Part shown: piece after piece, positions 11,001-19,595 of the stretch
How positions within the stretch are numbered: position 1 is the stretch's first letter
Layout of the letters: every line of letters begins with the position of its first letter
Assembly (NCBI GenBank): GCA_948144175.1
Contig: CANXME010001991.1
Location: forward strand, 1-64,000
Direction: 5' to 3'
Source: Closterium sp. NIES-65
Lineage: Eukaryota > Streptophyta > Zygnematophyceae > Desmidiales > Closteriaceae
DNA: 64,000 nt
The notes under the pieces: model-generated
What the model was told of the DNA's origin: nothing
The model's database searches: none
The model's input: only the letters and a program-made list of their open reading frames with translations
Position numbers and translations under genes: made by a program

Positions 11001-12591
11001 GGAGGCATTAGCTGGACCAGATAGGGACAAATGGCTAGCTTCCAGGGATGCTGAGTACCAGAGCCTGCTGGAGAATGGGACTTGGGAACTAGTGGTGCTG
11101 CCTGAGGGAAAGAAAGCGGTACAATGCAAGTGGGTGCTAAGGATCAAGACTGACGACAAGGGGCAGGTCACCATCTACAAGAGTAGGTTGGTGGCTAAGG
11201 GGTTTATGCAGAAGGAGAAGCGGGACTTCAATGAGATCTTTGCTCCCACTGCCAAACCCCCTACCCTTCGTGTCTTGTTGGCAGATGCAGCCGTTGGTGG
11301 GAAGTTCATTATCCAGATGGATATATCAACGGCATTCCTCAATGGGATTTTAGAGGAGGAGGTGTTCATGACGCAGCCACCTGGGTATGAGGATGGTACG
11401 GGCAGGGTGTGCAAGCTGAAAAAGTCCATCTACGGCTTGAAGCAGGCGCCACGCTGCTGGTACCAGAAGTTGGCAGCTGTTTTAGAGGAGATGGGATTCA
11501 GGACCAGCAGCTGTGATGAGAGCCTCTTTCTCAAGGGGGAGGGGGAGAAGCTGGTGCTGTTTCTGGTCTATGTGGACGACATTCTTCTCTTTAGCAGCAG
11601 CATGAAGGAGATCCAGAAGGTGCAGCAGCAGCTGATGGAGAACTTCAAGTGCAAGAACCTTGGGGAGGTAAAGTACTACCTCGGGATGCACGTAGAGAGG
11701 GATCCAGATCACAGGTGGTTGAAACTGCACCAGGAGAAGTTCATCAAGGAGCTTGGGGAGAAGTACGGAATTGAGAATGAGCGCAAGGTTGCAACTCCCC
11801 TGCCAGCAGAATTCAAGCTTGTGAAAGCTGCAGAGGATGAAGGGGTTGAAGCCGAGGAGCAGCAGCAATTTCAGTCCTTGGTGGGCAGCCTCTTGTATGC
11901 AGCAGTTCACACGAGACCCGACATCTCTTTCTCGGTTGGGCAGCTGGCTAGGGTAGTGCAGAATCCATCAGAGGAGCAGGTGGATGCAGCTGAGCGTGTG
12001 GTGAAGTACCTGAACTCTCACCCAAGCATTGGAGTTCAATACTCCGCATCTGCGCAGGTGAAGCAGAAAGGGGTTGAGGTGCTGAAAGAGAAGGGGGAGA
12101 GGCTTGGAGAAGGCAAGCTCTTTCTCACTTGCTTTACCGATGCTACGTGGGCCTCTGAAAAAGAAGATTCCTCATCTGTGGGAGGATACATCTGCGTAGT
12201 AGGGGGAGGACCTGTTAGTTGGAGGTCCAAGAAGCAGACGGAGACAGCACTCTCTTCCGTAGAATCAGAGTACATGGCGATGTTCCATGGGGTGAAGGAG
12301 GTGATTTGGCTGAGGAGGCTATTAGAGGAGATTGGCCAGGAGCAAAAGATTGCTACGCCGCTGTTTTGTGATAGCAAGGGAGCTCTTGGGATGGCCAGGA
12401 ACGCTGTGCTTCATGGGCTGAATAAGCACATGCGTATCAAGTGGCACTGGCTGCGTAAGGAGGTGAAGAGGGGGACGGTGAATCCGATCTACATCAAGAC
12501 TCACCAGCAGCCAGCAGACTTCCTCACCAAGAGGCTTGCGGATGAGCCTCATTGGCGTTGTGTGCGCATGAGTGGAATGAGCATGAACTAG
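8011..12591 (+). CDS. Intact Gag-Pol polyprotein of element B (1526 aa)
   Basis: Single frame encoding a complete Ty1/copia polyprotein. Order by residue: capsid-like Gag 1-290; zinc knuckle CWYCEKEGHPWFLC 302-315; aspartic protease DTGA with D398; HHCC domain H554, H559, C588, C591; DD35E integrase D618, D682, E718 (35 residues between the last two); acidic linker around 860-950; reverse transcriptase with YVDD 1187-1190; RNase H with TDATWASE (D1377) and FCDSKGAL (D1454). All catalytic residues looked for are present. The ATG at 8011 is the first in frame after the primer-binding site, has G at +4, and is shared by all four family 1 copies. Expression would start from the LTR. No Gag/Pol frameshift or stop exists, so the Gag-to-Pol ratio must be set another way, for example by splicing or processing. 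Confidence 0.95.
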   Translation: MAGNTSAVAGESSAQDRSGSHDSGVSAPRGARTSQGSLIKEVLKNFTVEKFNGEGYDDWAWKMQLYFRQIGLLKLMIGEEPRPSDPALQEDWDERASAGYYLMSQSLELNQRHHVMHLLPEVECGPKAWTVLKELHAPTSVVATLMLERELSALRLSEGEPVQPVLDKLRDLYAKLAIAGITYPEQTKCLKMLSLLPESWLQFTSGLSLPQNQSSWTLEWVRTKILEEDFRRRQLRGGDDGSSGYGMQGSRRGRGRGFGGAGRGAKKDDDSNDQQGGTGWGRGAKSGRGGKSGAGGKMKGSCWYCEKEGHPWFLCYKKPDGWTPQNRHQDGGARRNQKNGANMVADSSDNNPKGNGGAEKKKERTAGQFFHMGDKGEQGDASAKAGAELHPLDYWVLDTGAAWTMTPRKDLLDDVRAAPINEVCSASGHMLKVAGAGRAAFKGADGKPVVLHDVLLVPDLKANLISLRKLGKAGVNTNTDGARTYKGKLGNRVLWDLHESKDVYRSMWQLPALAWHGGGQAGEGSASQGECNAVGGVGVKVSARSGETDWATAHRRLGHVAMPLLKQLEKDGAVKGLKLNGQPPDDNCEICLLSKFTRFPFHSVAGRSKKPLELVHMDLVGPLPVQGHKGERYFLTIVDDWSRLMWAYPLKQKDHAASTIRDDWLPFVEKQAECVVKRIRTDRGGEFLGAEMTAWLKKQGIQRELTTAYTPQSNGVAERANRTILETARALLIESGLGNLMWPHAVRHATVARNRVLTKVGDDSWVPLERWLGRKPPVDMLRVFGCMAVAHVPKTYRSKLGASAIWCVHLGLAAESKGWLLWEPSKGVLFDSRDVKFVEGMMYGSWEKQPEARVSQQMKQITMQLDLTPSVWEEGEEAAAEGGDKEKVQEAPAGGGDGVEISGSTSGAAGSEGGEQQQGKTKKPKGVVMKGWETPVSRPGRTRMATKKLTAGADVAEQQLGTEEALLILPHGYDPDEEDQPAYCFLAPAPEEPASMEEALAGPDRDKWLASRDAEYQSLLENGTWELVVLPEGKKAVQCKWVLRIKTDDKGQVTIYKSRLVAKGFMQKEKRDFNEIFAPTAKPPTLRVLLADAAVGGKFIIQMDISTAFLNGILEEEVFMTQPPGYEDGTGRVCKLKKSIYGLKQAPRCWYQKLAAVLEEMGFRTSSCDESLFLKGEGEKLVLFLVYVDDILLFSSSMKEIQKVQQQLMENFKCKNLGEVKYYLGMHVERDPDHRWLKLHQEKFIKELGEKYGIENERKVATPLPAEFKLVKAAEDEGVEAEEQQQFQSLVGSLLYAAVHTRPDISFSVGQLARVVQNPSEEQVDAAERVVKYLNSHPSIGVQYSASAQVKQKGVEVLKEKGERLGEGKLFLTCFTDATWASEKEDSSSVGGYICVVGGGPVSWRSKKQTETALSSVESEYMAMFHGVKEVIWLRRLLEEIGQEQKIATPLFCDSKGALGMARNAVLHGLNKHMRIKWHWLRKEVKRGTVNPIYIKTHQQPADFLTKRLADEPHWRCVRMSGMSMN

Positions 12592-12621
12592 TATGGAATG
12601 ATGGGGATGCAGCCGGCAGGC

Positions 12622-12633
12622 TGAGGGGGAGTG
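12622..12633 (+). other. Polypurine tract, element B
   Basis: gagggggagtg directly before the 3' LTR. This is the expected plus-strand primer, and the same run precedes the LTRs of C and D. Confidence 0.75.
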
Positions 12634-13726
12634 TGTTGGGTGCAAATTCACATTGCACGACATCCTGCCGTCTGTTTGTACGAGTATGCGTGTGCGAATG
12701 CATTTGCGTGTGAATGGTATGTTTGTGTGTTTGTTTGCTTTCGCAATTTTCGCTTGAAGCATTTGCAGGTACTCGCAAAATGTGCGCTTCGGCATAACAT
12801 TGTACGCGCTATGAACAGTACAAGCAGAAAGGACGAGCTCGCAAAGGAACCCAAGATGGAAGCTTTGCGGTTCAACTTACTTGATTGCGCAGATTCAGTT
12901 CTATCCAACTCGAAATTGTACTGTTTTGTTTGGTTGACTATAGTGTAGCAGGGCAGGCACTATAGGGGTACAATTTAGGTGAAGGTTGGATGTTGTTTGT
13001 CTGTATCTGCATGCTACAGGGCCAGGGGAAACCAGCGGAACCAGCATTTGGCTGGTTGGGCAAAGACAAAACAGGTTCTGTTTTTAGGACCTGAACCTGG
13101 TTGTTGTTTTCCCAGGTTGGAAAAACAGAACCAGAGGTTGTTCACCAACCTATCACCTGCTATTTTGTCCAGCCATGTTGGTTCTGTTGCTTGGAATTAT
13201 TTGGGATCATCCCTGGTTGTTCCCAGGTTGATTCCCAAGGTCCTTGCTAGCTAGAGCTATTTATTCCTTCTCTGTTTGTACCTGAATATAGTGAAATTGA
13301 TTCAAGCGAATTCCTTCCTTGCTGGAATTTCTTTTCTACGCGGTGCGACGGCGAAATGCTACCCGAGTCAACGCTAGTACGCTAGCACTCCAACGCTAGG
13401 CTAACGCTGTCCGAGCCATAACTTCGTAATGGCAGAACTTTTCGCGAGGCAACTTGGCTTATTTTAAAGCTCTTAGAGTGAGCTTCGATATAGGAAATTC
13501 TCAGCTTAATCCGATCGACGGTCTGCACGATACGCTGCGCGACGTTCAAGGTACTCTTGCTGTTTTGACTAAGTCCCTCTTGATTCCTCTCTCTACAAAC
13601 TCGGACCCGAGGATAGGGGCTGGTCTTGTACCAGGCACCCAAGGACCCTTGGAGGTGACCCCGAGGAGAGGTTTTAAGTGTGATAAAGTCTTAATAGCTT
13701 GAGTTTATTAGGCCCTTACACCAACA
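12634..13726 (+). repeat. LTR shared by elements B and C (1093 bp)
   Basis: TGTTGG...CCAACA. It is preceded by B's polypurine tract and followed by C's primer-binding site, so one LTR is 3' for B and 5' for C. By eye it is nearly identical to B's 5' LTR and clearly more diverged from C's 3' LTR, for example around 18605-18650. Confidence 0.92.
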
Positions 13727-13729
13727 AGC

Positions 13730-13741
13730 TGGTATCAGAGC
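13730..13741 (+). other. Primer-binding site, element C
   Basis: TGGTATCAGAGC, 3 bp after the shared LTR. Its position shows that C is a second internal region in tandem and not a fragment. Confidence 0.85.
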
Positions 13742-13773
13742 CTGCGTTATAGTGATCCTCGATATAGGTAGCT

Positions 13774-16700
13774 ATGGCGGGGAACACCTCGGCGGTAGCT
13801 GGTGAATCTTCAGCCCAAGATCGTAGCGGCAGCCATGATTCTGGTGTTTCTGCGCCAAGGGGAGCGCGAACAAGCCAGGGCTCGCTGATCAAGGAGGTGC
13901 TGAAGAACTTCACCGTCGAGAAGTTCAATGGTGAGGGCTATCATGATTGGGCCTGGAAAATGCAACTCTATTTCCGTCAGATCGGATTGCTGAAACTAAT
14001 GATTGGGGAGGAGCCTAGACCGAGTGACCCCGCCCTTCAGGAAAATTGGGACGAGCGCGCCTCGGCTGGCTACTACTTGATGTCGCAAAGTTTGGAGCTG
14101 AACCAGCGTCACCACGTCATGCACCTGCTGCCGGAGGTTGAGTGCGGTCCGAAGGCGTGGACGGTGTTGAAGGAGCTGCACGCCCCTACCTCCGTCGCTG
14201 CGACGCTCATGATGGAGAGGGAGCTGTCCGCGTTGTGCCTAAGCGAGGGAGAGCCAGTACAACCCATCCTGGACAAGATGCGTGATTTCTACGCGAAGCT
14301 GGCGACCGCGGGAATCACCTACCCGGAGCAGACCAAGTGCCTGAAGATGCTCTCGCTGCTGCCGGAATCGTGGCTTCAATTCACGAGCGGATTGAGCCTG
14401 CCGCAGAACCAGAGCTTGTGGACGCTCGAGTGGGTGCGGACGAAGATTCTGGAGGAGGACTTCCGTCGCCGCCAACTGAGGGGTGGAGACGACGGCAGCA
14501 GCGGCTACGGGATGCAAGGGAGCCGACGTGGCAAAGGACGTGGCTTCGGTGGTGCTGGACGCGGTGCAAAGAAAGACGACGACTCCAACGACCAACAAGG
14601 AGGTACCGGTTGGGGTCGCGGTGCGAAATCTGGACGTGGGGGCAAGTCGGGTGCTGGTGGCAAAATGAAAGGGAGTTGCTGGTATTGTGAGAAGGAAGGG
14701 CACCCCTGGTTTTTTTGCTATAAGAAACCCGATGGATGGACCCCCCATAATCGTCACCAGGATGGCGGCGCGCGGAGGAACCAGAAAAACGGCGCCAACA
14801 TGGTCGCTGATTCGTCCGACAACAACCCAAAGGGCAACGGCGGTGCGGAGAAGAAGAAGGAACGCACCGCGGGCCAATTCTTCCATATGGGAGACAAGGG
14901 GGAGCAAGGAGACGCATCTGCACCCCCTGGATTATTGGGTGTTGGACACAGGCGCTGCTTGGACAATGACGCCGCGCAAGGACCTGCTGGACGACGTACG
15001 AGCTGCTCCGATCAACGAGGTGTGCTCCGCCTCTGGACACGCGCTGAAGGTGGCTGGTGCGGGACGAGCTGCGTTTAACGGAGCGGATGGCAAGCCGGTG
15101 GTGCTGCACGACGTTCTTCTTGTTCCTGAACTCAAGGCCAACCTCATCTCCCTCCGTAAGCTTGGCAAGTCTGGGGTGAGCACTAGCACGGATGGGGCAC
15201 GCACTTATAAGGGGAAGCTGGGCAATCGGGTGCTTTGGGATCTGCACGAGAGCAAGGACGTGTACAGATCTATGTGGCAGCTGCCGGCGCTGGCGTGGCA
15301 CGGTGGGGGGCAGGCTGGAGAGGGGTCTGCATCCCAGGGGGAGTGCAACGCCGTTGGAGGGGTTGGTGTGAAAGTGTCGGCCAGATCTGGGGAGACAGAT
15401 TGGGCAACTGCACACCGACGTTTGGGGCATGTGGCAATGCCTTTGCTGAAGCAACTGGAGAAGGATGGAGCCGTTAAGGGCTTGAAGCTGAACGGACAAC
15501 CACCCGATGATAACTGTGAAATTTGCCTCCTTTCAAAGTTCACCCGTTTCACCTTCCATAGTGTGGCTGTCAGGAGCAAAAAGCCGTTGGAGCTGGTCCA
15601 CATGGACTTGGTGGGGCCGCTGCCGGTGCAAGGGCACAAGGGGGAGCGGTACTTCCTAACCATAGTGGATGACTGGAGCAGGCTAATGTGGGCGTATCCG
15701 CTGAAGCGGAAAGATCACGCCGCCTCCACGATTCGAGACGATTGGCTGCCGTTCGTGGAGAAGCAAGCGGAGTGTGTGGTGAAGCGGATTAGGACAGATC
15801 GGGGTGGTGAGTTCCTTGGAGCTGAGATGACGGCCTGGCTCAAGAAGCAGGGCATCCAGAGGGAGCTGACCACGGCTTACACCCCACAGTCCAACGGTGT
15901 AGCAGAACGGACGAACCGGACAATTCTGGAGACAGCTAGGGCGCTGCTCATAGAATCTGGGCTGAGCAACTTGATGTGGCCCCATGCTGTTCGGCACGCA
16001 ACCATCGCTAGGAACAGGGTACTCACAAAGTTTGGGGATGACTCGTGGGTGCCGTTGGAGAGGTGGCTTGGGAGGAAGCCGCCGGTGGACATGCTGAGGG
16101 TGTTCGGTTGCATGGCAGTCGCCCACGTCCCCAAGACCTACCGCAGTAAGTTGGGGGCGAGTGCAATCTGGTGTGTGCATTTGGGGCTGGCTGCTGAGAG
16201 CAAGGGATGGCTGCTGCGGGAACCTTCCAAGGGTGTGTTGTTTGACAGCAGGGATGTGAAGTTTGTTGAGGGCATGATGTATGGGAGCTGGGAGAAACAG
16301 CCGGAGGCCAGGGTGTCCCAGCAGATGGAGCAGATCACCATGCAGCTGGACCTGACTCTTAGTCTGTGGGAGGAGGGAGAGGAGGCAGCTGCAGAGGGTG
16401 GTGATAAAGAGAAGGTGCAGGAGGCACCTGCTGGTGGAGGTGATGGTGTCGAGACTAGCGGTAGCACTAGTGGAGCTGCTGGATCCGAGGGAGGAGAGCA
16501 GCAGCAGGGAAAAACTAAGAAGCCGAAGGGTGTCGTTATGAAGGGATGGGAGACACCCGTCTCCAGGCCAGGACGTACCCGTATGGCTACTAAGAAGCTG
16601 ACTGCAGGAGCTGATGTAGCGGAGCAGCAGCTTGGGACTGAGGAGGCATTGCTGATTCTACCGCATGGCTATGACCCGGATGAGGAGGATGAGCCTGCCT

Positions 16701-18333
16701 ACTGTTTTCTTGCCCCTGCACCAAGGAACCAGCTAGTATGGAGGAGGCATTAGCTGGACCAGATAGGGAGAAGTGGCTGGTTTCCAGGGATGCTGAGTAC
16801 CAGAGCCTGCTAGAGAATGGGACATGGGAGCTGGTGGTGCTGCCTGAGGGGAAGAAAGCCGTACAGTGCAAGTGGGTGCTAAGGATCAAGACCGATGACA
16901 AGGGACAGGTCACCATCTACAAGAGTAGGCTGGTGGCTAAGGGGTTTATGCAGAAGGAGAAGCGGGACTTCAATGAGATCTTTGCTCCCACTGCCAAACC
17001 CCCTACCCTTCGTGTCTTCTTGGCAGATGCAGCCGTTAGTGGGAAGTTCATTATCCAGATGGACATATCAACGGCATTTCTCAATGGGATTTTAGAGGAG
17101 GAGGTGTTCATGACGCAGCCACTTGGGTATGAGGATGGTACGGGCAGGGTGTGCAAGCTGAAAAAGTCCATCTACGGCTTGAAGCAGGCGCCACGCTGCT
17201 GGTACCAGAAGTTGGCAGCTGTTTTAGAGGAGATGGGTTTCAGGACCAGCAGCTGTGATGAGAGCCTCTTTCTCAAGGGGGAGGGGGAGAAGCTGGTGCT
17301 GTTTCTGGTCTACGTGGACGACATTCTTCTCTTCAGCAGCAGCATGAAGGATATCCAGAAAGTGCAGCAGCAGCTGATGGAGAACTTCAAGTGCAAGAAC
17401 CTTGGGGAGGTAAAATACTACCTCGGGATGCATGTGGAGAGGGATCCAGATCACAGGTGGTTGAAACTGCACCAGGAGAAGTTCATCAAGGAGCTGGGGG
17501 AGAAGTATGGGATTGAGAATGAGCGCAAGGTTGCAACTTACCTGCCAGCAGAATTCAAGCTTGTGAAAGCTGCAGAGGATGAAGGGGTTGAAGCCGAGGA
17601 GCAGCAGCAATTTCAGTCCTTGGTGGGCAGCCTCTTGTATGCAGCAGTTCACACGAGGCCCGACATCTCTTTCTCGGTTGGGCAGCTGGCTAGGGTGGTG
17701 CAGAATCCATCAGAGCAGCAGGTGGATGCAGCTGAGCGTGTGGTGAGGTATCTGAACTCTCACCCAAGCATGGGAGTTCAATACTCCGCATCTGCACAGG
17801 TGAAGCAGAAAGGGGTTGAGGTGCTAAAAGAGAAGGGGGAGAGGCTTGGAGAAGGCAAGCTTTTTCTCACTTGCTTTACTGATGCTACGTGGGCCTCTGA
17901 GAAGGAGGATTCCCCATCTGTGGGAGGATACATCTGCGTAGTTGGGGGAGGACCGGTTAGTTGGAGGTCAAAGAAGCAGACGGAGACAGCACTCTCTTCC
18001 GTGGAGTCAGAGTACATGGCAATGTTTCATGGGGTGAAGGAGGTGATTTGGCTGAGGAGGCTGTTGGAGGAGATTGGCCAGGAGCAAAAGGTTGCTACGC
18101 CGCTGTTTTGTGATAGCAAGGGAGCTCTTGGGATGGCCAGGAACGCTGTGCTTCATGGGCTCAATAAGCACATGCGTATCAACTGGCACTGGCTGCGGAA
18201 GGAGGTGAAGAGGGGGACGGTGAATCCGATCTACATCAAGACTCACCAGCAGCCAGAAGACTTCCTCACCAAGAGGCTTGCAGATGAGCCTCATTGGCGT
18301 TGTGTGCGCATGAGTGGAATGAGCATGAACTAG
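13774..18333 (+). pseudogene. Element C Gag-Pol, two frameshifts
   Basis: Collinear with B Gag-Pol. Frame 1 (13774 on) encodes Gag and the zinc knuckle (here CWYCEKEGHPWFFC). Near 14921, 20 bp present in B are missing between two ctgc copies, shifting the frame just before the protease. The second frame carries protease, HHCC domain and integrase up to about 16730, where one base of the B sequence caccagagg is missing. The third frame (16738-18333) carries RT with YVDD and RNase H. Each domain is otherwise preserved. It cannot give a full polyprotein. Confidence 0.9.
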
Positions 18334-18363
18334 TATGGAATGATGGGGATGCAGCCGGCAGGC

Positions 18364-18375
18364 TGAGGGGGAGTG
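18364..18375 (+). other. Polypurine tract, element C
   Basis: Purine run gagggggagtg immediately before the LTR, identical to that of B. Confidence 0.7.
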
Positions 18376-19460
18376 TGTTGGGTGCAAATTCACATTGCAC
18401 GACATCCTGCCGTCTGTTTGTACGAGTATGCGTGTGCGAATGCATTTGCGTGTGAATGGTATGTTCGTGTGTTTGTTTGCTTTCGCAATTTTCGCTTAAA
18501 GCATTTGCAGGTACTCGCACATTGTGCGCTTCGGCATAACATTGTACGCGCTATGAACAGTACAAGCAGAAAGGACGAGCTTGCAAAGGAACCCAAGATG
18601 GAAGCTTTAGGCTTACTTGATTGCGCAGATTCATTACTTTTTTATAAATTGAAATTGTACTGTTTTGTTTGGTTGACTATAGTGTAGCAGGGCAGGCACT
18701 ATAGGGGTACAATTTAGGTGAAGGTTGGATGTTGTTTGTCTGTATCTGCATGCTACAGGGCCAGGGGAAACCAGCGGAACCAGCATTTGGCTGGTTGGGC
18801 AAAGACAAAACAGGTTCTGTTTTTAGGACCTGAACCTGGTTGTTGTTTTCCCAGGTTGGAAAAATAGAACCACAGGTTGTTCACCAACCTACCACCTGCT
18901 ATTTTGTCCAGCCAGGTTGGTTCTGTTGCTTGGAATTATTTTGGATCATCCCTGGTTGTTCCCAGGTTGATTCCCAAGGTCCTTGCTAGCTAGAGCTATT
19001 TATTCCTTCTGTTTGTACCTGAAAATAGTGAAATTGATTCAAGCGAATTCCTCCCTTCCTGGAATTTCGTTTCTACGCGGTGCGACGGCGGAATGCTACC
19101 CGAGTCAACGCTAGTACGCTAGCACTCCAACGCTAGGCTAACGCTGTCCGAGCCATAACTTTGTAATGGCAGAACTTTTCGCGAGGCAACTTGGCTTATT
19201 TTAAAGCTCTTAGAGTGAGCTTCGATATAGTAAATTCTCAGCTTAATCCGATCAACGGTCTGCACAATACCCTGCGCGACGTTCAAGGTACTCTTGCTGT
19301 TTTGACTAAGTCCCTCTTGATCCCTCTCTCTACAAACTCGGACCCGAGGATAGGGGCTGGTCTTGTACCAGGCACCCAAGGACCCTTGGAGGTGACCCCG
19401 AGGAGAGGTTTTAGTGTGATAAAGTCTTAATAGCTTGAGTTTATTAGGCCCTTACACCAA
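18376..19460 (+). repeat. 3' LTR of element C, last bases missing
   Basis: About 1085 bp of family 1 LTR. The segment near 18605-18650 differs from the other copies (a short deletion, and acttttttataaattg in place of gttctatccaactcg). The terminal CA with a few neighbouring bases is lost at the junction with D. Confidence 0.87.
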
Positions 19461-19553
19461 AAGAACATACCATTCACACGCAAATGCATTCGCACACGCA
19501 TACTCGTACAAAAAGACGGCAGGATGTCGTTCAATGTGAATTTGCACCCAACA
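19461..19553 (-). repeat. 3' LTR stub of element D
   Basis: Only the first 93 or so bp of U3 (TGTTGGGTGC on the minus strand, ending at 19553) remain. The rest, through R and U5, is deleted at the join with C. Confidence 0.85.
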
Positions 19554-19565
19554 CACTCCCCCTCA
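19554..19565 (-). other. Polypurine tract, element D
   Basis: Plus strand cactccccctca, the complement of the purine run seen before the B and C 3' LTRs. Confidence 0.7.
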
Positions 19566-19595
19566 GCCTGCCGGCTGCATCCTCATCATTCCATA

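Larger units (their letters stand above)
6834..13726 (+). mobile_element. Family 1 Ty1/copia element B, apparently intact
   Basis: Complete copia element with 5' LTR 6834-7964, primer-binding site, one uninterrupted Gag-Pol frame, polypurine tract and 3' LTR 12634-13726. The two LTRs differ by only a handful of substitutions by eye plus one 38-bp insertion in the 5' LTR, so the copy is young. The left flank is gene K sequence ending ccgaag. The right LTR serves at the same time as the 5' LTR of C, so B has no private right flank and no testable target duplication. Confidence 0.93.
12634..19460 (+). mobile_element. Family 1 Ty1/copia element C, defective
   Basis: Shares its 5' LTR with B, carries a frameshifted Gag-Pol, and has a 3' LTR (18376-19460) that lacks its last bases (ends caccaa instead of caccaaca). 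It meets the minus-strand 3' LTR stub of D directly at 19460/19461. Confidence 0.9.
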
